NCBI GenBank assembly: GCA_000708835.1
Contig: DF237200.1
Span: forward strand, 57,357 to 121,356
DNA: 64,000 bases
Origin: Klebsormidium nitens
Taxonomy: Eukaryota; Streptophyta; Klebsormidiophyceae; Klebsormidiales; Klebsormidiaceae
Reading direction: 5' to 3'
Both the position numbers and the translations under genes were made by a program. Positions 26,000 through 39,500 of this stretch are shown piece by piece. Position 1 is the stretch's first letter; each line of letters starts with the position of its first letter. The notes beneath the pieces are model-generated. The model made no database searches, was not told the origin of the DNA, and saw nothing but the letters and a program-made list of their open reading frames with translations.

Positions 26000-28941
26000 A
26001 TGGTGAGTACTCTTTTCCGTTTGCTTGGCTGCAGCAAACATGGCTTCTCAGAGAGGCACTGGTTGTGCACGATGTGCAGGCAATGAAAGCTCGTCAAAGC
26101 ATGCTAGGAGTGCCTGGAGACTTTTTCAGAGCTTTTATTCATTTAGAGTTTCAGGAAGTTTTCATAATTTCGATCTGGACCTCGCCGCCAGCCGGTTGAT
26201 GGAGTGGGTTTGATTGACAAGATTGATAAGTTCGATAAGGTTGATAAGATTGATAAGCTTGTGAATTTCCTCGTACTCAAGTTATTGATTGCTAGGGTTT
26301 TTCCGGGACTGTTTGGCCACTTTCAAACCTCCTTGGAAGTGTTCACGCTTTGTAGGCTACAGCACAATCTGTAACAACAGCTTGAGTCTTATAGTCTGCC
26401 TCATTGATGCAGAAGCAATCAACAGCTAGTATTTATGTTGACTTCGAGCAGCATGGTTATTTTTGCTGCTATACGGAGAAACAATCGCCATGCCGCCCGC
26501 GTAACACAAATAGAAAGCTACCTCTGGTGTTGGTTATTGTGCATCATCCTCACAACAGGATCAGAACAAAATCTGCGGGCGTCACGGGATTGTTCCTATG
26601 CGTCGGGACAAATCTCCACGTGCAGATGAGCGTTTCGCCACCGCACAAGAAAGACCTTGACCAACCAGCTATTGGTCGGTGGCCTCACCCCTCAGGTGCT
26701 CAAGGTTTAATATTGCTTCCCTTTACTTGCAGCCAGTCAAGTCTGTTCGACGGACTGGCTCAAGTTTGGCCACCTTCAAAGAGTATCAATGTACCGAGCC
26801 CCAATTGCAGGTCACCTGGTGTGTACAGATTTCAACAGCAGGTCACCTGGTGCGATGCCCCTCAACCAAGGACAGTTTCCTTACAAACACATCCTAAGAT
26901 GCACACAGCGGACCTGTGGGCATGATAATTCACGAACTGCTGAAAGAGAGACGTTAGTAGGTGGAAAATCATAGTCCAACTATCCGTTGCAGGAGGACTC
27001 ACATCAGCTCCCGCACGCGGCTGAGCCGCACGATGCTCTGCGCTTTGGGCTTCCTACATTCAAGCAGGATGCTTTGCCCGCGCATCCGGTGGAAACAATG
27101 ACAAAGAATGTGAGCGACCCCGCCTGTGCCTCTTGCTCTTGTCGAACCAAGTTGAGAAGCATTGAGTCTGTAGAAAGAGAGGATTAGCTTGTTTGTTCCT
27201 GTTTCAGGACTCTCAATTGCCGGGTTGGCATGCTCGAGTCCACTATGCCTGAGGATTCTTGATCCTGGTGGAAGCGGGCGACTGGTGATTGCTAGCATGG
27301 CCAGATCTATTGTATGCATGTTGAGAAGATGCTGAAGAGTGCTCAGTGAAGTAGGCTAGGAAACCAAGAGGGTGCGGAAGTTTTACGCGGTCGGATCTTT
27401 CGGAATACATTCAAATGAGAAGGCCTCAGGACAGGTTGTTGATGGACAGATGCAACATCTGCGGTTTGCTCCTTGCAGGCTCTCTTTATCGTTCAGCTGC
27501 GTGTTTTGAGTCCTGAGTAAAAAGCTTAGAGCATCTGTTGTTCACAGTGTATATCATTCGATGACTTGAAGAGCTTGGTTGCAGCGATTCACAGAGATAG
27601 AAACCAATCAGGAAACAATGTAGGGCCCACTCTGGCGCAGGAGATGCTCGGGGGTACATGTTTGAGTTATGAAGCTTTTAGCTTGGATTTGTATGCTGTC
27701 AAAATCAGTATCTAGGGTACATGTTCCTCAATTTTACAATCGAATACTACTGTCTTTCAAAATCAAAGGTTGTAGCCCTGCGTCTTTGAAAGCCTCCTGC
27801 TGGATTTCGTGCGAGATTGTTTCAGAATTTTTTCGGCTACAACGGCGTTCGTTTACTGGATTGTCCGACGTCGGACCTCAGCCACCATCTGATCCGTTCT
27901 ACGAAACGTTCGAGATAGAGAGCTATCAAAACGAGCGTCATTGCGCGAAGAAAAGAGATTCGCTTGGATTATTTTGCAGTTTCCCAAGCAGCAATCGACG
28001 CTGAAGCAGACGCTCCTGACAAACGCGTATGGCGCCGCCCTGCCGATGCGCATGGAGATTGAGCGGCAATACCTGTCCAGGTGAGATTGTTGTCTTCTTA
28101 AATCAAGAGGGAAGTCACGCGCGATTTGGTCTTGCTGAAGCCGCTTAGGTAACGAAGACGGTTGTGCTTCTTCCGCTCAGTCCAGTTCTCAAGTTGGCGC
28201 AAGATTCAACGGATCCAAGCTTGCAAGGACGACGTCAAAGAGGCCTCGCTTTCGTTTGCAAGTAGGAGTCCTTTGCAACTTAGACCGGCCTGCAAAACCA
28301 TGTTCATATTGTGCACGCCCATGCGCCATCTGATCAATGCAGAGTTGGTGCTTATTGAGGCACCAAATTGTGGACTGACGATCTACGATGTGTCATCGTA
28401 TGTGCAGGCCTCATCGGTTACCGGGCATGCCAGATTCGCGCGTGAGCCTAGACTCCATGACGGGGGATCTGGACAACTTCGGCTTCGAGGACTATCTCAA
28501 TCGTAAGTCTCCTTCCCTCATCTTTGTTTTACATCGAAGCCTCTCAATATGCTGCTGATTGATTGCTGATCATAAGTAGTTCTCGTAGTTAGAGCAACTT
28601 GACGGCCCTGGTTCTTTTTGGGAAGGAAGAGACCGTTCCTTCCGTCACTTTCAGGAAGTGGTTTAGTATCGTTTGAAGGGTGGGCTTTCGACGTTTGCAT
28701 AGGCTGTGCAAGCACGAGCAACCGGTTTCAAAAGTGTGCCCCGCTGATTGCACCGCTTCACATGGATCCCCAGCTGAATTGGATTAAAATGAGTGCGCTG
28801 CAGGCCCTATCTCCTGAGATTTTCCTATTTCTGTATGCAGTGCCTTCCGAGCGGGAGTCGCAAAACGCGGCAGTGGACCCCCACTATGTGATGGAGGCCC
28901 GCATGGGCATGGTGCCCAAACCTTCGTCTATTTTGCGGTAG
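26000..28941 (+). CDS. UMP1: Proteasome maturation factor UMP1/POMP
   Basis: Coding exons 26000-26002 (only the ATG), 26993-27109, 27980-28080, 28408-28502 and 28841-28941; 138 residues, close to the roughly 141 of the Arabidopsis protein as remembered. Recognisable blocks are ALRFGLP near residue 20, a TLKQTLLTNAYGAALP block, LPGMPDSRVSLDS, NFGFEDYLN, then AAVDPHYVMEARMGM at the C terminus. UMP1 chaperones assembly of the 20S proteasome from half-proteasomes and becomes its first substrate. The start is inferred: the exon at 26993 opens in phase 0 with GAG, no closer in-frame ATG exists, and an ATG directly abutting a strong donor (ATG|GTGAGT) at 26000 restores a family-like MED... N terminus. 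An additional untranslated leader exon cannot be excluded. Confidence 0.87.
26216..26257. repeat. 9-bp GATAAG tandem array in UMP1 intron 1
   Basis: GATAAG occurs at 26225, 26234, 26243 and 26252, and the variant GACAAG at 26216, exactly 9 bp apart. The consensus unit is TTGATAAGA. GATAAG is the plant I-box/GATA-factor core. The array lies about 215 bp inside the first intron. Confidence 0.85.
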
Positions 28942-30552
28942 TGCCAGGTTTTCTTAAGCGGTTCCCATTCCTTGTTCTGTACATGATCCTCGTCAAAACT
29001 CACTCAACACAAGCAATGCTTCGCTTGCGCCTTGCCACGAGTCAAACATATCTCAAGCAAATGTCAGCCGGATACAAATCCCTGCGTCACCTGCTTTTGT
29101 CCACCTTGTGTTCAACTGCATGTGGTCTCAAATTGTCGGTGCAATCCCTAGCTTCCGGTCCTCCAATACACGCTTTTCTGTAGTGGCCGTAGTGGCACAA
29201 TCAAGCATTTGGTAAATCCGGCAGCACGTGGGTTGCTGTGAGGCCGTGTGACAAATGCAGTGCCATCGGTGTCGGCTCGAATGCAAAGACTATGCCTCGT
29301 ATGAGAGATTGCCTGCATATTGATTCGGGTACTAAAGACGTCCGAGCCGAAGGTTGTGACATGATGTAATGGCCGATCAAGGAAACATACTTGACTTATG
29401 CTTGAATCTCAATCATAACTTCCATGGTGTGCTTGTGAAACCACGTACATGGCAGTGCATGCTATAGCGCTGTGATTCAAGTTGACCGCCAGGTATTCTC
29501 CATCATTGACCTCCATGCAACTTGTTACAGATTCTGTCAAAGATTCTTCAATGCTGGCGATCGAAGTCTAGATACGGTAAATATACAGGCTGTACATTTT
29601 TTATGTACTGGATTTGAATACGGATATCATGATCTATACTCCGACCAGACGGTGTTACATGGCGGCACATGTGCGACCGGTCGGACATGATTCGAATCAT
29701 GGGATCCCACTTCAGATGAGCGCAGGCTGCATGGACATATCATTGCGTACACTAGCGGCACGTGCACATGATCGGATATGATTTATGCCAGGATTGATAC
29801 GTGAAGCTGCGTATACACACCTAGTCGGCGGCCGCTGGCCGCCTGGTGACTTCTAAGTTAACACTGACCCAGATGATCGGTATCGAGTCGGCCGCTACCC
29901 ACCGTAGGTAGCTTGTGTTGGTGCATCATAGATCGATCAGTGCACTTCGGATGCCGCCGCGTATATAGTATTGTTGACAGATTGAGTACATGTGATTGGT
30001 CGAAATGCCAAATCTGCAGTGTACAATTGCATCGAAATGGTATCGACAGTTATGATAGTAACCGGACAGATGCGTACACCATGCAGAGTCAGCTTGCATG
30101 GGCATAAGGCAGCTGGAAGTGACTACCAGATCGAAGCAGATTAGAGAACGGCACATGTGCACACAGCCGGATTCGAGAAGAGGGCCCGCAAAATCTTGAA
30201 ACAAACATGGATCAACCGCAAACAGACTAAGCAAGCGATGAACGCATGCATGACGAACCCCCACGATTCGCATATTTTGCAGCGCACAAACAGAAACTCC
30301 AAAGCAAGGTCTGCAGTACAAATACATACAAACTGCTCGTTGCAGCATGCCGCCCATCCCCAAAGGCTACCAATCTTTCCACAAGGGCGTCCAACTAATC
30401 TGCTCTAGCCCCTTGAACTGTACCAAGACGTTCTGTTGCAAACACCTGCATCCAGAAACCAGACTGCGATGCTGACTAGTCACAACAATCTGGTTCCTGA
30501 TGCATCATGCTGTTCGTTGTGCTTCCACCCCCCCCTCATTCTTCTCGCACCC
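28942..30552. other. Convergent intergenic region between UMP1 and TRAF genes
   Basis: About 1.6 kb with no exon I can support. The stretch 29200-30100 is A/T-richer, with scattered short palindromes such as GATCGATC near 29932. It should contain the 3' ends of both genes. No RNA gene or mobile element was recognised. Confidence 0.6.
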
Positions 30553-33500
30553 CTACTGGTGCTGCGGCGGAAGGGGCTGCTGTGCAGGGGCAAACTGGCC
30601 GTAGTTCGCGTGGCTCATCTGATATCCGGGCGGCACGCCCGCCTGCATCCCGTTCTTATCCAGCATGGGCCCATTTACATTCACGCCATGCATCCCGGAA
30701 GGCGGGTACGCCCCCGAGTTCGGAACCCAGTACATGGGGGGGTGCCCCATGTGCCCGTTACTAAGCAGGCCGTCCGCCACCCCCGGCGGCAGCGAGCGCG
30801 TGTGACGCAGCTGCTGCGCCCTCTGCATCCCCCCGGCCGATGCATACTCCGAAGGGCCGTTCTTGTGGCCGCCCCCGCCAGACCCCGCGTTGTTATTCCC
30901 CGGGTGCTGGGGATAGTGATGCTGCGGGGGGCCCTGCTGGGGGGCCGGCTGCTGTGGCTTCTGCTGGTGGTGCGACACCCCGTTCGCCTGGGGGGGGCCC
31001 GACCCGCTGCCACCGCTACCCCCCCTCTCCGCCTCCGTCCGGTTTGAAGCGCTTGCAGGGGAGAAGGGCGATGCCCCAGGGTGGAGCTTTCGAGCCAGGA
31101 TCTGGGGGGGGATGCGGGAGTGCACGGCGTTGTACCCCCCCTGCTGATTCTGCCCCGCGTTACCATTGGCGACCAACCCCCCCATGCCAAGCAGATCGTC
31201 GTCGAGCAGATCGTTGATGAGCGACAAGTGCGGGAAGTCTTCGGAGAGCCCCGGGCTGTCCATGTGCGGCTGGCCCCCCCCTGCGGCAGTCCGCGCCGCA
31301 TGCGGGGGGGTCATCCCCACCCCCTGCTGCGGGGCACGCTGAATGACCCCCCCCTGCTGCGGGGCACGCTGCACCCCCTGGTGCTGCGCCTGCTGATCCT
31401 GCCCCCCCGGAGCAGCAGCCGGCACCTCCGCACGGGGAGACCTCGGCGGAAGCACGTCCGCGGTAACGGATCCAAACTTGATGCCCTTCCCCTCCGGCTG
31501 CGCGGCCTCGGCCTTTCCCCCGCTCTCGTTGCCCCCGCTCGGGGCCCTCTCCGGGCTCATAGCGTGCATCGGAGGCGCGTAAACACCGCCCCGCTTGCCT
31601 CCCCCGGGCGACGGCTGCTCCTTGGCGGCAGCCTGCTCCGGCCCCGGGGCGCTCTTCCGGGGGGTGGCTGGCGAGGACGACGGGCTCTCCTGCTGGGACG
31701 AGGGGGTCACCGGTGGCGACGGCTGTGAGGAACTGCCCCTGCTCGACCCCCCCTGCTGTGTGACGATCTGCGGAGGCCCCCCGATTGGCGGGAACGCTGC
31801 CAGGCTGCTCGGCGGCGGCGCGCTGCTGGCGATCGGCGCCGCCGGGGCCGGCGTGGCCCCCCGGATCTTGCCCGCGGCTGCGTTGCGGTATGACGGGGCC
31901 ACGGGTGCAGACGGCTGCTCCGGGGGGGACTTGTCCACCACCCTGGCCGTGCCCCCCGGGGCAGCGCTACTGAGCGAGCGGGCCAGCTGGGGGGGATCCC
32001 CCGAGGGGGTTGCGACGCCCGGGACGGGTCCACTGATGTGGCGCAGCAACGGCCCGTTCCCAGGAGCGCTCGTGGGCCGCGAAAGCGCTGCAGCTGCGGC
32101 GGCCGCCGCCGCGCTCGCCGCGGCGGGGGGCTCCTCCCGTGCACTGCCGGGAGTCCCGGGACGACCCCCCTGAGCGCGAATCGGGTATGCATTTGCCCCC
32201 CTGGAAGCGACTCCGGCCTGCTGCGGGGGGGTAACAACTCCTCGGACCCCAGGCCCTGTCGGTGTCGTGGACAGTGCATGCGAGGGGGCTTTCTGGGCGA
32301 CTGCCGCGTTTGCAGGGCCCGCAGAAGCTGCGGTGGATGAAGTCCGAGACAGTGCGGAGGATGGGCGGGAGAGCGGGGCTGCCGACGGGAGGCCGTTGGG
32401 GAGGGCCTGCTGGCGGAGCTGCTCCTGAAGGACGACCACCTCGTCCTCCTGCAGAAGATGGATACAGTGGTGTTAGTATTATTATACTAATAGTACTAAT
32501 ATTCTTAGGCTATATTAATATTAGGCTATTATTAGGCTAACAGTGCAGGGTAACTAGTCCAGGAATGACCATGTAGGAAATACCGAAGTCACCGGCCCGG
32601 ATCGGGTGGAATAGACAGGGACTTCGGGAAGGATTGCGCAGGGTCTTCATGACAGTGATGAATTTGATTTAGGTTGTCGGCTTTCTAGTCTCAAAGCTTG
32701 CCAGCCTGGACCAGAAGATCACGGGAAGCACTGTATGACTTCGTAGTTAGGATCGAACTGCTTTTAAAGCGTGACTTGAGACTTGCAAAGCGGGAGTGTG
32801 TATCTGACGAGTTTTTGACGAGCTTCATAGTTAGCAGACTGAGGATGCAGAAGAATCGAAAGGGGGCCTGCGTGATTCGGACACTTCGTTCAAACGGACC
32901 AGATTGCAATACACAGGTCGAACGTGCCCCGCCTTCCTGGACCAGAGTGAGGGGCGCAAAGGGTGTACATTGGTTATGATTCCTCCTTCTTACAGAGCAA
33001 TGGATTCAACAACTTCAAGCGCACCTTTTCCTTCAACCTGTCCTCCAGCCACGAGACCCGCTCCCTGAGCGACGCGATGATGGCCTCAGCCTCGTGGCTG
33101 TCGTACTCCTCTGTCCCGCTGCTAGAGGGCGCACCGGCAGCGCCCGCCGAAGCCACGCGCTCCTCCAACTCGGGCCCGTCCATGTCGGGGGGGGTGGCAG
33201 CGCCCCCGGCAGGCCTGGGGAAGGAGTCGAAACGATGATGAAAAGCAAGTAAGGAGCACTGGCGTTTCTGCGAGCGCCGGGCTTTTTGCAAGGCTAGTGC
33301 TTTTCAGCGATCGGAGTATCGATGATCCAGGTACAAGGAAGAATGGCAAAGAGGAGGGGCAACAAGTGGAATTCGGGGTGAGGATAAAGACAGCTCTCGC
33401 CTCGGTTTTTGAAATCTAAGAACAGAACACATGTGGGTTAGAGGCAGTCAACTCCTTTCAAGCACGAGGTTGCGACTTGCACTAAGGCAGCACGGACAAA

Positions 33501-36500
33501 TGACAAGCAACACGCACACTGTCCAAGTCCAGTTGGTTGTAATCAATCATCCAGAGTTGGGAGCAGCTTGGGAGCACGGAGCGAGGGGGATAGGGAGTCC
33601 CAAACCCCGTTAGTCGACTGACGTGGACAGAATTCGCACAAGCCTTCTGGTGTCCACAATGTGATTCCAAGGCAAGTTGCTTTACGGACCCACCTCTTGT
33701 CCAGCTCTTCAACCTGCTTCTCCATATCGTGCAACTCCCCTCCTCCACTCAGCACCCCCTTCCCAATCGCAGACTCCCCGGAGCCCGTCGACGAGACCTC
33801 GTCCACTAGCTTCGCCTCCATCGTCGGAATCGGAAGCGGCCCAGCGCCCCCCACCACCTCGTTGCTCTCCACCCCCTTCTTCTTCTTGTTCCTCCGCCGA
33901 CGGCTCCTCCCACCCGTTACCGCGGACGCCTCAACCGTTACCGCTCGGAATGCGGGCTCCGCCTCCTGCCACTCGTCCTCCTCCTCCTCTGCGTCTTCCA
34001 CGGTCGCCGGCCCCGGCCCTTCGTCCTCGTCGGCTTCGCCAACCCCTTCCTCGTCTTCGTCGTCGACGAGCGTCTCTGGCTCCTCGCCCAGAGGCCCTGC
34101 CTCCTCTTCGTCGGACATCTCTCCCTCATCTAGTTCTTCGTCTGCGTCCTCCTGGCTCGTCTCTTCCGACTCAGTGTCCTCGTCCTCGGGTTCCGGAACT
34201 GGGGGCGCGGGCGCCCGGGCGGCCTTGCGCTCGTTTTCCTTCTCCTTCTTGGTGCGCTGCTCGAGCTCCACTTTCGCACGCCGCTCGTCCTCCTCCTTCT
34301 GTTGGCGGTCCTTCTTGCGCTGCTTCGCCTGCAACGAATCGACAACCAATACGTCAAGCTCAGCTTTACTCAAATCGTCGAATCCGATTTTGATGGCCGG
34401 AAGACGCACTCAGAATGAGACGCTCAATGGAGTGACGACCGAGCTCCCTGATCAGCCTGATTGACATCGCAAGGACGCGACATTCGCCCCCCAGTAGCCT
34501 TTAACCACAAAAATGATGCAAGGTCAAGGGAAAACGAACGACAGCCCCAGAAGCGTGATAGGTCGTGGTGCAGACACCAAACTGCCTGCGATTTGCTCAT
34601 ACTCAACTTTGCGCTGCCCATGTAACTTATTTGCCTCGGGGCTGCCCAGAGGACTGAACGAGGCCTAACAGCTCTCCTCCCGCATATCGACCAGCGCAAA
34701 CGACCAACGCTCCTTTAGCCTCAAAAGGTCAAAGGCACGACCGGCCCCCACCTTCTGCTTCTTGGACTGCTTCTTCTCCTTGTCCGCCGTCTCCCGCTCG
34801 ACCCGCTCCGCCGCCTGCTTCTCCGCTTCCTCCTCCTCCCGGATCAGCTCCTCCTGGCGCTTGAGCGCGACCGCCTCGCGGTACGCCACCTCGACGCGGT
34901 TGCTGAACAGGTGCGAGAGCACGAACATTTCCACCGTGCGCCGCCCGAGCTCCTGCAGCCGTCGCTCGTCGCGCTCCACGCTGTCGCGGCCCAGCTCGTC
35001 GAGCCCGCTCTCCTGCAAAGGAAGGGGCAGAGGTGGTTTAACATTCTGCGAGGTGGACAAGGCTTTACGTCTCTGGGGGTAAGATGCGACGACTCTGAGC
35101 AATAAGACAATCGGAGCCGTCATGCTATTGCACCGCAGCTCGTCTGGCCCGCTCTCCTGCAGCATTGGGGGAAGAGTCAAAATCAAATGCCAACGATGGC
35201 TCATGAAGCTCCAAGCACAGGCTCCATGCTGAAAGGGAAGGAAAGGGACAACAAAAGTAGAACCGGAGGAAAAGAACAGTGTAGGCCAGTCCGGTCGACC
35301 GCAACTCACTTACACCTCGTCCTTTACCTCGTCGTTGGTTCTCACCTTGACGCGGTGCGGCGTGCCAGACCCCTTGTCGTCCTTGTAGGCCGGAATCGGC
35401 TCGTGCACGGCGCGGTCGAGCACTGTGAGCACATCGGCGGAGAGCACGAAGTACTCCTTGTCGAGCCACACGGTGGGCGTGCCCCACTCCTCCTGGCCAG
35501 CGCGCACCTGGGAAGCAACGGCCAAGAAGTCATGAAAAGCAATCAAATGGTAAGTCAATAACGGCAAGAATGCAACTGCAGAAGGACATAGCACGCAGGA
35601 AAGCAAGACACGAAGTTACCATTGACAGCCAGGAATTTATTTTCATGGTAGTAAAGATCGACAGAGCCAACTCAGAATTGCGCACCGTGTGAATGAGCGA
35701 AAGTGAACAGGCCGCTAGCAAAAGCGGATGGTAAAAGTGACGGAAGCAAAACAAACGAGTCGAATCAATCGTTCCTGGATGTTTGGCAACCGATCATCTC
35801 GAAAGTCAATTTGCGAGATGCTTTATAACCAGGTCAAAATGGACTCAATGCACGCACCTTGTAGCCACGCTCGAGCGACTTGGTGCCGCTGAAAAGCGCG
35901 TCCATGACGAGCGTGCTTGTGACCTCCTTCTCGTTGAAGAACTTCTTGACAACCGACTTGAGGATCGTGTCCGTCTTCTCGCACGAGAGGCCCTTCCGCT
36001 GCGACTCCTTGATCCCCGCCCAGAACGCGCGGAAGCTGCAAGCCAGGGCCTTTCCAGGTCAACGAAAGTTCCGGGTCGGAAAGCAGGTGCAGATGAAAAT
36101 TTTCCAGAGTTCTTTGGATGAGGCAAATCACACGGTTACAAGAGTCGTCTCTGAAGAAGCGCTTGACCAACTCGGAACGGCATCAGCAACGGATGCGGAA
36201 CCAAGAATCAGAAAAGAAAGCAAGAAGAACGCCACCTGGTAAACCAATCAATAAGCAAATAGCAATGAGCACACAGACAAAACAAGCATTGGTTGGAAAC
36301 CCCTGCCCCCTTGAAAGAGGTGGCGTTGTTGGCATTCGTGAATAGTAGATGCATAGGAAAGGACACAATCATCACTTAGAGCAGTCAACCTTGGCCATAC
36401 AGATGAGCTTTCTGTAAGATCCGAAGGGAGCCAGACAGGAGAGTATCACTAACTCGCTTGGACAGCCACTTGATTGAATGCTGCCAGGGGGTCACAGATC

Positions 36501-39500
36501 CGGATTCTGTTCATTTGCTCATCAAGATGACCCAAAGATTGTGCAAGCTTGCCTGACGAATTGGTTTGACCAGAACGAGACACCACATTCATGGTTCATT
36601 TCTCAGTCAAAACAGCTGAGACAGGTGGTGTGCCGATACTTGCCTGGCGAACCGGACTTCGTCCGAGACCAGCTTGCTCAGCTTCTCGCGCTTCTCCTCC
36701 ACAAACCGTCTGCAAATCCCCTCCACGTTTGTCAGGTACACCCGCACCAGCTCCCGCCGGTACTGGCTGTCGAGGCACCGGAACGGGCGTCCCACCGCCT
36801 CCCTGAAGGCAACACGAAGCTAGATCTGAGAGAACCGCTTTTTGCATTGCAAAACGCTTCCGAAACACGCCACAACTGCGACAACTACCAACTGGCTGCC
36901 CTGGATGATGCTTTGCCCCTCTGATGGTTGCTCAACAGGAGAAAAACTGAAGGAAATTCCAAGAAGCATTTCTCCAAAACACTTCCTAGGAGGATGATTC
37001 TGGGATGCCAGAAGGTAAATTGATTGGTAAAATAAGCACTGCGGCAAGTTGGACTACCCTCTCCTCCTCCTGATGTGGTGATGCGACCACTGAAAGAGGT
37101 TGTCTCCGCTCAGCTGAACCTTGACCCAAAAACATTCTAAAATTGTCAAAAATCCACTCTGCCTTCACTGGGGTGTCGGATTTTTGCTGGTGCCATGTGA
37201 CAGTTGAACTGCGTGATGGACTGCGTGCGACGCCAATTGTATGGGGGGGGCTAAAGAACGGGGTTTTCAAAGTGCAAGCAAAGCGTGCGTGTCGTCTCGA
37301 CTGTGACCTGCGGCTGCGCTTCTTTGACAATGTACAGCGAGTCCCTCCTTAGCATCGGCTTACAAAGTGATCTTTTCCATGAGGTCGAGATTAGGGGAAG
37401 AGATTGCCCGCCCACCACAAATGCTAATTCTTGACAAACAGACATGAGTGTAATTCACTGAGATAGCTGCAGTTGACTTCAACAATACAACCAGTCGGCA
37501 ACTTTATCTTCCTTCATTTTGGGTTTACACAAAGTTTCTCCTTTACAGGAGCGCTTACTTGATAACCTGCACCTGGGCCTTGATGACAAGCGTGTCCGCA
37601 ACGGTGAAGCCATCCCCAATCTTGGACCTCTCCATGAACTTCTTCCATCCCCAGTCGTGCTCTTTCTTGCAGAACCGATGAAGCGTATCTGGACGCAGAC
37701 ATCACTCACTTAAGCTTGGGCGAGATGCGCAAAGCAAACCGACATGGATTCGAGCAAGGAACACAACAACAGGCCCGTTGTAATCCTGTCATCTGCCATG
37801 GAGGGCCATTTTAGAATGGAGCTTGTCAGGAGATGTCTGACATTGATCCCTAGGAGACTCACTCAACAAACCATATGTGCAACGCAGGATCAAGCACCAA
37901 TCCTCCAGGACTTGCCGTTTCAGGGACGCTCAGGCACCGAGATATGCGGGCCTACTAAGCAGAAAACAACTGCAGTGTCTAAGAGATTCGTAGAAAGTCC
38001 TTGCAGCATGTTACTAAGGACGGCCGGCCTCAGAGTTCCTCAAAAGCAGAGTAACGGGGGGTCCGGCTGTACCTGAGTACTTCGACTTCTTTGGATCCTT
38101 ATTCACCACCGCAATGGTAAACTGCGCAAAGTGGCTCCACCCTGCAGGAGGCATGGCATGCTGACGTCAGACCCTCGTGTCAAGGCCGCATAGTGCGGAG
38201 CAGAGTTGGCCAGGCATAGGCGTAATGCTAGGCAGGGAAAAGATTGCCGACTGGTCTTCCGCAATTTCGCAAGAATCGTAAAAGCTTGTCTTGCCAGCTG
38301 AGGACTGTACATCTGCGGTGTGCAACTTGCTTGACGTTGCTCGTTGAGAGCCCCGGAAGCTTAGTGCTCTCAACCTTAAAGCTAAAGATCGTCTCAATGA
38401 CCAACCCAAAACCAAAGTGAGTTCAAGCCATAGTTTGTCTCCAGAGAACGACTTTGAGTACTATGGTTGCTGGAACATCCTCAAGAATAGCATATTCATC
38501 TGCTATTCGCAAACCCCTCTTCTTCTGCTATTCGCAAACCCCTCTTCTGAAGCTCCAACTTTTGAGAGAAGGGCGCGTTCTGGCCTGCGTATGACCACGT
38601 TTTCTAATGATCCGGCGGTCCATGGTTGCAGAAAAGGTTCCCTCCACAATCTGACATCGCCTAGCTAACCTCCCACGCGATCCTCTTCAGGACGGCAGCA
38701 AGAAGAAGTCATCGGACCACTACATCAGCAGATTTAGTACCGCAGTGACACAGACGCCAGCGGTTCACTCAACCCCTCAGCTGCTTCACAGCTTCTGCTT
38801 CTCTCAGTCGTCTTCTTGCAGATAGGCAGAAGGGCTTCCTTCCGTCTGCTCTATCTCTAGCTTACGAATGCTTGAAAAGCTCGTCCTGAGGAGATTGCCA
38901 CAAGCCCCCTCCTGCTGGCCTAGGGTTACCTCTCATTCATATAACAGGGCAAGGTTGGGATAAATGTATCCTCATTGCAAAACTAGCGAGGCCCACCTGG
39001 CAACAGCTTGTCATAATCCGCAACACACAGAAACAGCGACAGGTGATTGCATACGTCGCAACCATGAGGGTACACCAGGATATACCTGCAAGCGAGGGGC
39101 CAACAATAAGCGGCTCGTGGCCAAACACTGGGGATGAGAGCACCAATTGCTCAAAGACTCGCATTTTACCGCTGTGTTTGCAACAATTCAGAAAGATTAA
39201 GGACTAGATACCTCCAGCACATTGCGAGATGTACAAACGGCAATGCAAATGCAGGCCCTCCCAGTAGGTCACAATTGACACACTTAAGAACGGCCCACCC
39301 TAGATTGCGGATGCAAGCCTTACCACTTGAAGTTCCCAACCTCAAAAACGTTGCTCCGCAGCTCCCTCTTGCTAATTTCGGTGAAGTTCTCAATCTTCCA
39401 GGTGAATTTGCCGTACAAGTCTGTCGGCTTCACCCCTGTGTGCAAGATAGGCCCATTTCATGCTGACATCGCTGCTCAATGTCTGGTGGTAAAATTGCAA

